Under the pieces are notes generated by a model. The model was not told the origin of the DNA, ran no database searches, and saw only the letters and a program-made list of their open reading frames with translations. From Paenibacillus sp. V4I7 (lineage in GTDB: Bacteria; Bacillota; Bacilli; Paenibacillales; NBRC-103111), in NCBI RefSeq assembly GCF_030817275.1, contig NZ_JAUSZD010000002.1, positions 8,096,501-8,160,500 on the forward strand: a DNA stretch of 64,000 bases, read 5' to 3'. The position numbers and the translations under genes are program-made. This document shows positions 28,437-36,800 of the stretch, in pieces; the first letter of the stretch is position 1; each line of letters begins with the position of its first letter.

Positions 28437-29003
28437 ATGCGAAATCGAACAGATGGTGAGCTCATGAAGCTGGTGATGGCTAAGCATCATCCTGCCTTAG
28501 AAGAGCTATACGATCGCTATGCGAAGCTGGTGTATTCATTTGCGCTGAAATCCATGAAGGAAGAGCAAGCGGCCAGAGAAATTGTTCAGCTTGTTTTCAC
28601 ACGTCTATGGACCACAGAAAAGGGCTTTGACGCAAGCAAAGGTGCATTCGTCAATTGGGTGATCACGGTTACTCGTAATATCACCATCGATTGCTTGCGC
28701 AAGAAGCGCAGACTCGATCAAGTGATCCAATTTGAGCCCAGAGAATGGGAACATACGCTCATTTCGAGCGATCCTGATCCAGAATCGGTTATGTCACGTA
28801 AATGGATAGGAGAGCAAATTCAAGAGGCTTATGTGCATTTGTCGGATAGCCAAATTCAATTGATCGATATGATGTACTGGCAGGGCTATTCTCTAAGCGA
28901 AATTGCAACTCAAACGAATGAGCCGCTTGGTACGATAAAAAGCCGTTTGCATCAAGGTTTAAAAATACTTCGGAAGCATCTGACATCATTGAGGGAGGGA
29001 TGA
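28437..29003 (+). CDS. ECF-type RNA polymerase sigma factor
   Basis: A 188-residue extracytoplasmic-function sigma factor. Region 2 (about residues 20-85) has LYDRYAKLVYSFALK and a WVITVTRNITIDCLRKKRR end. Region 4 (about 125-180) has LIDMMYWQGYSLSEIATQTNEPLGTIKSRLHQGL. The start is ATG 28437 with GGGGT about 10 bases upstream; an in-frame GTG at 28425 overlaps that site. The anti-sigma gene begins 5 bp after the stop, so the pair is coupled. This is the SigK/RskA-like group. A likely target is the neighbouring secreted repeat protein or the operon itself. Confidence 0.92.
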   Translation: MRNRTDGELMKLVMAKHHPALEELYDRYAKLVYSFALKSMKEEQAAREIVQLVFTRLWTTEKGFDASKGAFVNWVITVTRNITIDCLRKKRRLDQVIQFEPREWEHTLISSDPDPESVMSRKWIGEQIQEAYVHLSDSQIQLIDMMYWQGYSLSEIATQTNEPLGTIKSRLHQGLKILRKHLTSLREG

Positions 29004-29007
29004 CGTA

Positions 29008-29733
29008 ATGAAAGAACAGGAGACTGTGGAATGCAGTTATCTTGTCAATTATTTGACAGGTGACTGCACGGAGTGGGAACGCGCTGCTTTCGAACGGCAT
29101 CTGCGAACTTGTGTCACATGCCGGGAAGAATTAAGCGAGCTGCAGGAGGTCTGGCAGGCACTTCCTTTTGAGATGGAGGAAGTAGAAGTCCCCTCGGATT
29201 TGAAGCAACAGGTTATGCAGTCTATTATCCCAACCCAATTGAAGGCCATCAAGAAAAAGAAGAAGAAACGTTCGTTCAAATGGGTGTATGGCGGGGCTGC
29301 TGCCATTATCTTAGGCCTCGTTGTAGGCGTATGGTGGAACAATCAACAACCTAAAAACTTTTCAGCCAACCCCATCTTAAATCAACCTGCGGAAATCGTG
29401 CATACGTTTCAATTGAAATCCGTCGAAAGTACAATGCCAACAGCTTCCGGCACAGCTTATGTGCTGCAAAATGGCGATATCCACAATGTGGTCATTAATT
29501 TGCAAGGTCTCAAGGAAACCCAAGGGGATTGGGCCTATCAGGTGTGGTATAACCGAAGCGGGAAGCGATACAATTGCGGAACGCTCCGTGTAGACGAGAA
29601 GGGTACTGGTGTGCTGACATACAGCATCCCTGTGAAGGTGAAGGATTTCCAAATTGATTCCTTTGGCGTTACGTTAGAACCGGATCCGAATGGTTTGCAG
29701 CCGCGCGGGAAGAAGATACTGGGCACTTCGTAG
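29008..29733 (+). CDS. Anti-sigma factor, RskA type with zinc-binding N terminus
   Basis: A 241-residue membrane anti-sigma factor. The N-terminal zinc-binding anti-sigma domain has H31-x3-C35-x2-C38 (HLRTCVTC). A very basic stretch (KKKKKKR) precedes one membrane helix (about 92-110). The extracytoplasmic part is an RskA-like domain (GTAYVLQNGDIHNVVINLQGL, GDWAYQVWYN, VTLEPDPNGLQPRGKKIL). It should hold the adjacent sigma factor at the membrane and release it after proteolysis in response to an outside signal, as in the family. It is translated directly after the sigma gene. Confidence 0.92.
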   Translation: MKEQETVECSYLVNYLTGDCTEWERAAFERHLRTCVTCREELSELQEVWQALPFEMEEVEVPSDLKQQVMQSIIPTQLKAIKKKKKKRSFKWVYGGAAAIILGLVVGVWWNNQQPKNFSANPILNQPAEIVHTFQLKSVESTMPTASGTAYVLQNGDIHNVVINLQGLKETQGDWAYQVWYNRSGKRYNCGTLRVDEKGTGVLTYSIPVKVKDFQIDSFGVTLEPDPNGLQPRGKKILGTS

Positions 29734-29815
29734 CTCATACTACGAATAGGTTAAGGTTAAACTACCAGTTGTGTTTGATCAGAGGTCTATGCTTTTTTAG
29801 AGAGGACGGAAAGAT

Positions 29816-30784
29816 TTGAACGTAAAAGGTATTCATCATGTAACCGCGATGACAGGGGATGCAGCAGCGAATTTTCAGTTCTACACCGAGGTGCTTGGCA
29901 TGCGGCTTGTCAAGAAAACAGTCAATCAAGATGATACAACGGCTTATCATTTATTTTATGGGGATGAAAAGGGAAATCCGGGAACAGAGCTCACCTTCTT
30001 TGATTTTCCGGGAGTTGGGCCTAATGTCTTAGGAGTAGGCAGTATTTCAGGTACATCTCTTCGTGTAGCAAATGACGACGCACTTTCGTATTGGGTAGAG
30101 CGATTCAAGGAACACGGGGTAAAATACTCCCCTGTGGAGTATTTTGCGGGACGTAAAGTCGTTTTTTTCGAGGATCCGGAAGGTCAGCAGCTAGCCATCG
30201 TTTCCGATGAAAATAATACTGGTGTTAAAGGCGGAACGCCGTGGGAAAAAAGTCCGGTTCCGGTCTCATACGGTATTACCGGACTAGGCCCAGTGCTGCT
30301 GACCGTGCGGAAACCGGAATCCACACTGGCAGCGCTTCGATTACTAGGCTTCACAGAGAAAGAACGCATTCCGGCACTGACTAAAGGACAGGAAGATATC
30401 ATTGTCATGCAAGTAGGCGAAGGTGGGTCAGGGGCCGAAGTCCAAGTCGAGCCGCGCAGCGATTTGCCGGTTACAAGTCAAGGCAGCGGCGGCGTTCATC
30501 ACGTTGCTTTCCGTATTGAAGACAAGGAAGAACTGCTGGCTTGGGTTGAAATCCTTAACAAAGCTGGATTACCTAACTCTGGCTTTGTAGAACGATTTTA
30601 CTTCCGTTCTTTGTACTTCCGCGAGCCGAATGGTATTCTCTTTGAACTAGCGACCGATGGTCCGGGCTTTGCTACGGATGAACCCCTTGAGACACTGGGT
30701 GAATCGCTTTCCCTTCCGCCATTTTTAGAGAACCAACGTGCGTCTATTGAAGCGAACTTGAAGTCGCTGCATACGAAACGTTGA
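29816..30784 (+). CDS. Ring-cleaving dioxygenase (MhqO/YfiE-like, VOC superfamily)
   Basis: A 322-residue enzyme made of two vicinal-oxygen-chelate domains. The N-terminal IHHVTAMTGDAAANFQFYTEVLGMRLVKK is very typical. The C-terminal VHHVAFRIEDKEELLAW and the REPNGILFELATDGPGF stretch carry the likely Fe(II) ligands (His, His, Glu). Relatives in Bacillus degrade or detoxify hydroquinone-like compounds under MarR/MhqR control. The start is TTG 29816 after GAGGACGGAAAG; no better codon lies close. It is monocistronic, with a terminator downstream. Confidence 0.87.
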   Translation: MNVKGIHHVTAMTGDAAANFQFYTEVLGMRLVKKTVNQDDTTAYHLFYGDEKGNPGTELTFFDFPGVGPNVLGVGSISGTSLRVANDDALSYWVERFKEHGVKYSPVEYFAGRKVVFFEDPEGQQLAIVSDENNTGVKGGTPWEKSPVPVSYGITGLGPVLLTVRKPESTLAALRLLGFTEKERIPALTKGQEDIIVMQVGEGGSGAEVQVEPRSDLPVTSQGSGGVHHVAFRIEDKEELLAWVEILNKAGLPNSGFVERFYFRSLYFREPNGILFELATDGPGFATDEPLETLGESLSLPPFLENQRASIEANLKSLHTKR

Positions 30785-30793
30785 TGGCGAAAA

Positions 30794-30848
30794 ACGAACA
30801 TTTCTGCTCTGTGATTCAGCTCACGGATTAGAGATGTTCGTTTTTATT
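30794..30848 (+). terminator. Terminator after dioxygenase gene
   Basis: CGAACAT and ATGTTCG arms at the ends of an extended hairpin are followed by TTTTTATTTT. Confidence 0.7.
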
Positions 30849-30919
30849 TTATGATTGGCGTCAAATCGGTTATCATGGATACATACATAGCGTGAAAATG
30901 ATGAAGGGATAGATGCCAG

Positions 30920-31969
30920 ATGACAACAGGGGATAAAATCAAACTAACGTCTTACTCCACGAAAGGTGGATGCGGATGCAAAATCGGTCCGGGAGATCTT
31001 TCTCAAGTGATAAAATCTTTGCCGACTACAGTTGCTAACCCCAATCTTCTGGTTGGGATAGATACTAGCGATGATGCAGGGGTTTATAAATTAAGTGAAG
31101 AGCTTGCACTCGTTCAAACCGTAGATTTCTTCACTCCGATCGTTGACGATCCCTATTCATTCGGACAAGTGGCTGCTGCGAATGCCATCAGTGATATTTA
31201 TGCGATGGGCGGTAAGCCATTAACGGCATTAAACATTGTTGCTTTTCCGATTAAAACGCTTCCCAAGCAAGTGCTTGCCGATATTTTGCGTGGTGCTGGG
31301 GATAAAATGCAGGAGGCCGGGATTACACTAGTAGGTGGTCATTCCATTGATGATAACGAGCCGAAGTTTGGACTTGCCGTCACGGGATTAGTGCACCCAG
31401 GGAAAATTCGCACCAATGCAGGGGCTAAGCCTGGAGATAAATTGATCTTAACGAAGCCGATTGGCGTTGGCATTCTGACAACCTCGATCAAAAAAGATCG
31501 ACTGAATGAGGAAGAAATTCAGCGAGTCACGCAGGTGATGGCAACGCTGAATAAGGTCGCAGCGGAAACGATGGAGCCTTATAACGTTCATGCCTGCACA
31601 GATGTGACGGGCTTTGGTTTGATGGGACATTCTCTGGAGATGGCCAAAGGCAGCGGCGTAGGTATTCGCATTACTGCGGAAGATGTACCTGTATTGCCGC
31701 GAGTGCGAGAGCTTGCCGAAGAAGGATTCGTTCCTGGGGGCACCAAGAATAACTTCGCTCATGTACAGGAATCGATCACATTTGCTGAATCTTTGGATCA
31801 AATTAGCCAATGGATTTTATGCGACGCAGTCACCTCAGGCGGACTCCTCATCTCTGTCGATGGAGAGCAGGCGGATGAATTGCTTAGCAAACTGAAGGAT
31901 GCAGGCGTAGAAGCGAGCTTGATTGGCGATATCACGACAGAACATCCCGGACGCATTGTTGTACGTTAA
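30920..31969 (+). CDS. selD: Selenide, water dikinase
   Basis: A 349-residue selenophosphate synthase that makes selenophosphate from selenide and ATP. The active-site loop is TKGGCGCKIGP, with cysteine (C18) where some organisms carry selenocysteine, followed by C20 and K21. The ATP-binding aspartates lie in VGIDTSDDAGVY and VQTVDFFTPIVDDP. The C domain has GGTKNNF and CDAVTSGGLLISV. It is the first gene of a two-gene unit with selU, 15 bp downstream, which points to tRNA selenouridine synthesis as the use of the product. Confidence 0.96.
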   Translation: MTTGDKIKLTSYSTKGGCGCKIGPGDLSQVIKSLPTTVANPNLLVGIDTSDDAGVYKLSEELALVQTVDFFTPIVDDPYSFGQVAAANAISDIYAMGGKPLTALNIVAFPIKTLPKQVLADILRGAGDKMQEAGITLVGGHSIDDNEPKFGLAVTGLVHPGKIRTNAGAKPGDKLILTKPIGVGILTTSIKKDRLNEEEIQRVTQVMATLNKVAAETMEPYNVHACTDVTGFGLMGHSLEMAKGSGVGIRITAEDVPVLPRVRELAEEGFVPGGTKNNFAHVQESITFAESLDQISQWILCDAVTSGGLLISVDGEQADELLSKLKDAGVEASLIGDITTEHPGRIVVR

Positions 31970-31984
31970 AGGAGCGAAAATCCA

Positions 31985-33016
31985 TTGTTTCAAGACATCA
32001 CCATCGAAGAATTACTAACCCTGCAGCATAAAAAAGAGATCACTACGATCGATGTCCGTTCCTCATCCGAATTTGAAGATGGCACGTTCCCCGGCAGCTT
32101 GAATATTCCCATATTTGAGGATGCAGAGCGCGCCGAGATAGGTACCCTATATAAGCAAGTGAGCGTACAAGCAGCTAAGGATAGAGGGCTGGAGATCGTT
32201 TCTGCGAAGCTGCCCGCTTATGTGAAGACTTTCGAGCAAATCAAGGAACCGAAGGTCGTTTTCTGTTGGCGCGGCGGAATGAGAAGTAGAACAACAGCAA
32301 CCGTTTTGTCGCTGATGGGCATTCGGGTTTACCGGTTGACCGGAGGTATCCGGGCTTATCGGAAGTGGGTTGTAAGTACACTAGAGCAGCTTGGAGATTT
32401 TAAGCCTCCTGCACATGTTATTCTGGGAAACACGGGAACGGGGAAAACAGCTATTTTGCGCAGTCTTCTGGAAGAGGGCTATCCTGTCTTGGATTTTGAA
32501 GGGATGGCGGGCCACAGAGGCTCCATTTTTGGAGAAATTGGTTTGAAATCTCATAACCAAAAAACATTCGAATCCTTACTCGTCAGACAACTGCTGAAGC
32601 TTGAATCAGCGCCGTACGTTTTAATAGAGGGAGAAAGCAAGCGAATAGGCAAAGTTGTTCTTCCTGAGTTTATCGTTCAAAAAAAAGAAGCTGCCACGCA
32701 GATTTTTATAGAAATACCTATCGAAGAACGTGTTCAGCATATTATCGAGGATTATAAACCTTTCGAAAATCAGCCGGATATTCTACATGCGTTTAAGCAT
32801 ATTAAAAACCGCATCCATACACCCATAGCCAAAGAAATTGAGACCAATCTTCAAGAACAGCACTATGAGAACGCCGTCAGGCTGCTTCTGACGCATTACT
32901 ATGACCCGCGCTATGAGCATGCGATGAAGCGATATGAACAAGACCGAGTCGTTATCAGGGCTGGAAATAGGAAAGAAGCTGTCGAAGCTGTGAAAAACTA
33001 TTTGTCGGAGCTTTAG
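31985..33016 (+). CDS. selU: tRNA 2-selenouridine synthase
   Basis: A 343-residue enzyme (also MnmH/YbbB) that replaces sulphur by selenium in 2-thiouridine at the tRNA wobble position. The N-terminal rhodanese domain has the active-site C94 in VVFCWRGGMRSRTTA. A P-loop domain begins GNTGTGKTAILRSLL near residue 148, with the conserved FEGMAGHRGSIFGEIG. The start is TTG 31985, 11 bases after GGAG. selD lies immediately upstream. The selenocysteine genes selA, selB and selC are not in the window. Confidence 0.94.
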   Translation: MFQDITIEELLTLQHKKEITTIDVRSSSEFEDGTFPGSLNIPIFEDAERAEIGTLYKQVSVQAAKDRGLEIVSAKLPAYVKTFEQIKEPKVVFCWRGGMRSRTTATVLSLMGIRVYRLTGGIRAYRKWVVSTLEQLGDFKPPAHVILGNTGTGKTAILRSLLEEGYPVLDFEGMAGHRGSIFGEIGLKSHNQKTFESLLVRQLLKLESAPYVLIEGESKRIGKVVLPEFIVQKKEAATQIFIEIPIEERVQHIIEDYKPFENQPDILHAFKHIKNRIHTPIAKEIETNLQEQHYENAVRLLLTHYYDPRYEHAMKRYEQDRVVIRAGNRKEAVEAVKNYLSEL

Positions 33017-33038
33017 CAGTCAGCTATGGCATAAAAAG

Positions 33039-33070
33039 AAAGTGCTAACTGCAATCAGTTAGCACTTTTT
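33039..33070. terminator. Bidirectional terminator between selU and LysR gene
   Basis: AAAGTGCTAACTG and CAGTTAGCACTTT form a 13-bp perfect stem with a 4-base loop, followed by Ts on the plus strand. Confidence 0.9.
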
Positions 33071-33954
33071 CACATTTGTCTTAAAGTATCATACACATGA
33101 GTGGCTGCAGCAGAAAGGGGTGTGCTCTTTAATTTAATAATACCCACTTTTCTGGCTGGGATAGGCGTTGTTAACTGAATTTCATACAATGTTTCGTCCA
33201 ATAGTTCTTGATTGACAAACTCTTTAATTCCGCAAGCTATACCAAAGCCATTTCTAGCAAATTGGATTAGTAAATCAACACTTCCAAGCTCAATCTCTGG
33301 CTTCATGGACAAACCATACCCTTCTGCAAAATGATCTAAGTAGGCACGAGTGCTGCTGCCCTTTTCAAGTAGGATAATCGGATGCTCGAGCAACTTCTGA
33401 AGTGAAATGGGGGTTTCTGCAAGCTGCTTGTACGCTGCCCCTGTTAAGAAACAGTCGTGAATGACTATGCTTTCTTGAATTGAAATATGAGGGTCGGAAA
33501 TAGGGAGATTGACGATACCTAGGTCAATTTTCCCCTCTTTTAGCAGAGTAATCGTCTCAGTTGTGGTTCTGTTTGTTACTTGTATCTTTACTTTAGGGAA
33601 CGATTCGTGGAACTGTTTAAGATGCGGCAATAGAAAATGTTTACAAAGCGTATCACCGGCTCCAATTTTCACCTCTCCGTGCGTAAGCTGATGCATCTCC
33701 GTAATCTTTCTTTCACCATTCAGAATAAAATGATAAGCCTGCTCAATATAGGTGAAAAGCTCGCGGCCCTCCGTTGTTAATGTCACTCCTCGGGATGTGC
33801 GGAAAAATAATTGCCCACCCAATTTTGCCTCCAATTGCTTAATCGAATGCGTAACAGCTGGTTGTGTAACAAATAGTTCATCAGCTGCCTTGGACAGACT
33901 TCCCGCTTTTGCCGTGATATAGAAGACTTGATATAGTTCCATATTGTGAATCAT
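33070..33954 (-). CDS. LysR-family transcriptional regulator
   Basis: A 294-residue regulator. The N-terminal winged helix-turn-helix reads YQVFYITAKAGSLSKAADELFVTQPAVTHSIKQLEAKLG, and the C-terminal effector-binding domain follows (KVKIQVTNRTTTETITLLKEGKIDLGIV). The start could be ATG 33954 or the in-frame ATG four codons later. It is divergent from the purA-like gene, with palindromic AT-rich DNA between. That arrangement is typical of LysR regulators controlling the facing gene; the effector could be a purine-related metabolite, but this is inference. Confidence 0.92.
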   Translation of the reverse strand: MIHNMELYQVFYITAKAGSLSKAADELFVTQPAVTHSIKQLEAKLGGQLFFRTSRGVTLTTEGRELFTYIEQAYHFILNGERKITEMHQLTHGEVKIGAGDTLCKHFLLPHLKQFHESFPKVKIQVTNRTTTETITLLKEGKIDLGIVNLPISDPHISIQESIVIHDCFLTGAAYKQLAETPISLQKLLEHPIILLEKGSSTRAYLDHFAEGYGLSMKPEIELGSVDLLIQFARNGFGIACGIKEFVNQELLDETLYEIQLTTPIPARKVGIIKLKSTPLSAAATHVYDTLRQM

Positions 33955-33992
33955 CGTTCGTTCAACTCCATGACATTAATACTGTTAATATC

Positions 33993-34009
33993 TAATATTA
34001 GTAATATTA
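33993..34009. promoter_or_regulatory. Candidate LysR operator in divergent region
   Basis: TAATATTA-G-TAATATTA, two identical self-complementary 8-mers around one base, lies between the LysR start and the purA-like start. Size and place suit a LysR regulatory site, but the stretch is simple AT sequence. Confidence 0.5.
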
Positions 34010-34080
34010 ATTTTTTTAATATGAATATTGTCATTATACTTAGTTGTATGGAGTTATTTCAATGGGAGGCTGATCTTAAG

Positions 34081-35358
34081 ATGACGATTACAGCTATTGT
34101 AGGAGCGAATTGGGGCGACGAAGGCAAGGGGAAGTTAACAGATGTGCTTGCTGTTCATTCCCAGTTTGTAGTTAGATACCAAGGAGGGAGCAATGCGGGG
34201 CATACGATCATTAACGACTATGGCAAATTTGCTTTGCATATGCTGCCTTCCGGAGTTTTCTATCCTGGAACCACGAACGTCATTGGACCAGGTGTTGCCT
34301 TAAATATGAGTAAGCTCCAAAGTGAATTTCAAGAATTAGTGAAGCGGGGCGTACCTGAGCCAAAGATATGTATTTCTGAACGCGCGCAAGTCGTGCTTCC
34401 TTATCACATTCTATTTGATGAATTAGAGGAGGAACGTTTAGGGGATAGGAAGTTTGGGTCAACCAAGCAAGGGATCTCGCCATTCTATGCGGATAAATAT
34501 GCGAAGCTTGGTATACAAGTATCCGAATTATTTGATGAAAGTCATTTAAGATCAAAGTTAAATAGGGCATTAGAGTCCAAAAATATACTTCTCACTCATT
34601 TATATAAAAAGGCTCCCCTGGATGTAGATCAGCTTGTTGATGAAGTGCAGAAGCAAGCGGCATTCATTGAGCCATTTGTATGCAATACGACAGCATTGCT
34701 GCAAGAGGCATTAGCAAAAGGACAATCGGTATTAGTTGAGGGACAATTAGGAGCGTTGCGAGATCCAGACCATGGTATTTATCCTTATACGACATCTTCA
34801 TCCACATTGGCTGGATACGCTGCTGTTGGCGCAGGAGTTCCTCCATATGCGATCAAGAAAGTTGTTGCTGTAACGAAGGCCTATTCAAGCTGTGTCGGCG
34901 AAGGGCCATTTGTATCTGAAATTCACGCCGAGGCCGCTCATGAGTTACGCACGCGTGGCGGGGATGCGGGAGAATTCGGTGCAACAACCGGCAGGCCAAG
35001 GCGTGTAGGATGGTTCGATGCCGTTGCAACTAAGTATGGCTGTGGGCTGCAGGGCGCAACCGAGGTTGCCCTAACCAATCTAGATGTGCTGGGCTATCTG
35101 GAGGAGATTCCAATATGCAGCGCTTATCGCATTGAAAATGAGATTTGCATGGATTTCCCGCATACCTCACAATTACAGCAAGCAGAGCCAGTCTATGAAA
35201 AGCTGCCGGGTTGGAAATGTGACATTTCACATATTCGCACCTTTAGTGATCTCCCTATTGAAGCTCAAAATTATGTAATTCACATTGAGAAAATGATTGG
35301 TGTACCTATTCGCTGGGTCTCCATTGGACCGAAACGCGAGCAAATTATTGAAAGATAA
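34081..35358 (+). CDS. purA: Adenylosuccinate synthetase-like protein (divergent PurA)
   Basis: A 425-residue protein of the PurA family, which joins IMP and aspartate using GTP. Catalytic D13 (GDEGKGK) and H41 (NAGHT) are kept at canonical positions, as is TTGRPRRVGWFD. Several other usually invariant stretches differ from B. subtilis PurA: GSTKQGISPFYADK in place of GTTKKGIGPAYMDK, EGQLGALRD in place of EGAQGVMLD, and SSCVGEGPFVSE in place of TTRVGDGPFPTE. The start is ATG 34081 with GGGAGG 11 bases upstream. It is a lone gene facing a LysR regulator with no purine genes nearby, so it may be a second, specialised copy rather than the housekeeping enzyme. Confidence 0.85.
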   Translation: MTITAIVGANWGDEGKGKLTDVLAVHSQFVVRYQGGSNAGHTIINDYGKFALHMLPSGVFYPGTTNVIGPGVALNMSKLQSEFQELVKRGVPEPKICISERAQVVLPYHILFDELEEERLGDRKFGSTKQGISPFYADKYAKLGIQVSELFDESHLRSKLNRALESKNILLTHLYKKAPLDVDQLVDEVQKQAAFIEPFVCNTTALLQEALAKGQSVLVEGQLGALRDPDHGIYPYTTSSSTLAGYAAVGAGVPPYAIKKVVAVTKAYSSCVGEGPFVSEIHAEAAHELRTRGGDAGEFGATTGRPRRVGWFDAVATKYGCGLQGATEVALTNLDVLGYLEEIPICSAYRIENEICMDFPHTSQLQQAEPVYEKLPGWKCDISHIRTFSDLPIEAQNYVIHIEKMIGVPIRWVSIGPKREQIIER

Positions 35359-35377
35359 ACGGCGTTAAGGAATAGCA

Positions 35378-35426
35378 AAAAACCAGACCTCTAAGCAATT
35401 ATTAATTGCTCAGGGGTCTGGTTTTA
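35378..35426. terminator. Bidirectional terminator between purA-like gene and ars operon
   Basis: AAAACCAGACC pairs with GGTCTGGTTTT, with an inner AGCAAT/ATTGCT stem, between convergent genes. Confidence 0.9.
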
Positions 35427-35430
35427 TGGT

Positions 35431-35865
35431 TTATTTATTAAATATTTTCTCTAGAGCCTCACGTTGAGGGGCCCTAACATTCACGACAGGGCGAATGCTT
35501 TGAGCGATTTTCTCCGCTTCTTCGATAGATTGGCTTTTGCCCAGTGTAATCAAAGTCCCAATGGCTACTGCGCCGGTACGGCCTTTGCCGCCGCCACAGT
35601 GAAAGCCAACTTTTTTGCCGCTTTTGTAAGCCTCTACAACGTGATCGATTGCTTGCTGGAAAAGCTGATCCTGTGGTCCCTCTGCGTTATCTCCAAGGGG
35701 TACTTGAATCCATTCGACGTTACCGGCTGGGAAAGCACACTCTGTGGCTTCTCCACGTAGATCAACAATCACTTCAACGTTCTCATTCTTAACCATGTCC
35801 TCAACATCAGAGGCACCGCCAAAGAAGATTTTATCCTCGATTAAGGCTTGATAATTTTTCGGCAT
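35431..35865 (-). CDS. Cysteine-based protein phosphatase (DSP/PTP family) at the end of the ars operon
   Basis: A 144-residue phosphatase-fold protein. The catalytic loop is H-C90-GGGKG-R96-TG, the C-x5-R signature, and the probable general acid is in the PLGDN segment. VDLRGEATEC and the RAPQREALE end resemble dual-specificity phosphatases. It begins 13 bp after the arsI stop and is read with arsR-arsB-arsC-arsI, so it is probably transcribed with arsenic genes. Its substrate is unknown. The same chemistry underlies thioredoxin-linked arsenate reductase, so arsenate reduction is conceivable, but the ArsC redox cysteine pair is absent. Confidence 0.78.
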   Translation of the reverse strand: MPKNYQALIEDKIFFGGASDVEDMVKNENVEVIVDLRGEATECAFPAGNVEWIQVPLGDNAEGPQDQLFQQAIDHVVEAYKSGKKVGFHCGGGKGRTGAVAIGTLITLGKSQSIEEAEKIAQSIRPVVNVRAPQREALEKIFNK

Positions 35866-35878
35866 AGATAAGCCCTCC

Positions 35879-36352
35879 TTATTTTTTCTTAAATGGCATG
35901 AATTCTATAGTTGCCTTTACAGGTGCGGACGGTGGTGCACAGCATAATGAGGCATCCAAAGGCTCACCCGCGGATTCAAATTCGGAATCTTCCTTGGTAT
36001 AAAAGATTTCCCAAGCGTTGCCGTCGGGATCATATACCCAAACCTTATCTTGAACGGCATAACAGCAGGTCGTGTTCATTTCGTCAGTGAGCAGAAGGCC
36101 GCTTTGTCTCAAACGCTCACCCATCTGTAGGACTTCTTCCGTGTTATCCACTTGGAATCCCAAATGATTGAGAACGCCGTTTTTCTCGAACGGCCTGACA
36201 TTCAAAGAGAAGTGAAGAGCGGGACTCTCAAGCTCGAATTTCGCATAGTTGTCTTTGACTTTCGTCGGTTCAGCGCCGAAGAAAGCACGGTAAAAATCTA
36301 ACGATTTATGAAGATCGGAACAATTCACCGCGACGTGCATTCGTTTGATCAT
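35879..36352 (-). CDS. arsI: ArsI-type C-As lyase / cadmium-induced VOC protein
   Basis: A 157-residue VOC-fold protein. It opens MHVAVNCSDLHKSLDFYR and has the vicinal C96-C97 pair in NTTCCYAV and the VWVYDPDGNAWEIFYT end typical of ArsI/CadI. The cysteine pair sits at the position that binds trivalent organoarsenicals in characterised ArsI, which cleaves the carbon-arsenic bond using Fe(II) and oxygen. It follows arsC by one base in the operon. The C-terminal tail has a second Cys pair (SLCCAP). Confidence 0.9.
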   Translation of the reverse strand: MIKRMHVAVNCSDLHKSLDFYRAFFGAEPTKVKDNYAKFELESPALHFSLNVRPFEKNGVLNHLGFQVDNTEEVLQMGERLRQSGLLLTDEMNTTCCYAVQDKVWVYDPDGNAWEIFYTKEDSEFESAGEPLDASLCCAPPSAPVKATIEFMPFKKK

Positions 36353-36353
36353 C

Positions 36354-36776
36354 TTAGTTACCTTCTTTTACAAACTGCGTAATACGAGCTTTAATGGCAT
36401 CGCGAACCTCGCGGAATTTGGCTGTAATTTCTTCTTCGGTTCCCGTTGCTTTGGCCGGGTCATCGAAGCCCCAATGCCATCTTTCGGCTTTATCATTACG
36501 CACAACAGGGCAGTTGTCATTGGCATGACCGCACAATGTAATGATGTAATCAGCTTGACTCAAAATTTCGGGGTCGATCACATCAGAAGTATGATTAGAG
36601 ATATCAATGCCGTCCTCTTTCATCGTGGCAATCGCTCTTGGGTTTAGGCCGTGGGCTTCTAGTCCGGCACTCTTCACTTCATATTTGTCGCTGCCCAGAG
36701 CTTTCAAATAACCATCTGCGATTTGACTCCGGCAAGAATTTCCCGTGCATAGAAAATATACGATTATTTTGTCCAT
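36354..36776 (-). CDS. arsC: Arsenate reductase (thioredoxin-coupled)
   Basis: A 140-residue low-molecular-weight-phosphatase-fold arsenate reductase. The redox cysteines are C10 in FLCTGNSCRSQ, C82 and C89 in TLCGHANDNCP, matching the B. subtilis enzyme. It reduces arsenate to arsenite for export by ArsB. The start is ATG 36776, with AGGAG 9 bases upstream; an in-frame ATG at 36785 directly abuts that site and is rejected. It lies between arsB and arsI. Confidence 0.96.
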   Translation of the reverse strand: MDKIIVYFLCTGNSCRSQIADGYLKALGSDKYEVKSAGLEAHGLNPRAIATMKEDGIDISNHTSDVIDPEILSQADYIITLCGHANDNCPVVRNDKAERWHWGFDDPAKATGTEEEITAKFREVRDAIKARITQFVKEGN

Positions 36777-36800
36777 CGTGAACATCTCCTTATAGGTTGA

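Noticed and set aside
30920..31969. Selenoprotein form of SelD
   Set aside because: The active-site codon is TGC (cysteine) in GGCGCK; no in-frame TGA is present there.
34081..35358. PurZ (2-aminoadenylosuccinate synthetase for modified DNA)
   Set aside because: The catalytic Asp13 of the GDEGKGK loop is kept, whereas PurZ enzymes are known for change at that position, and no phage or partner Z-genome genes are near.
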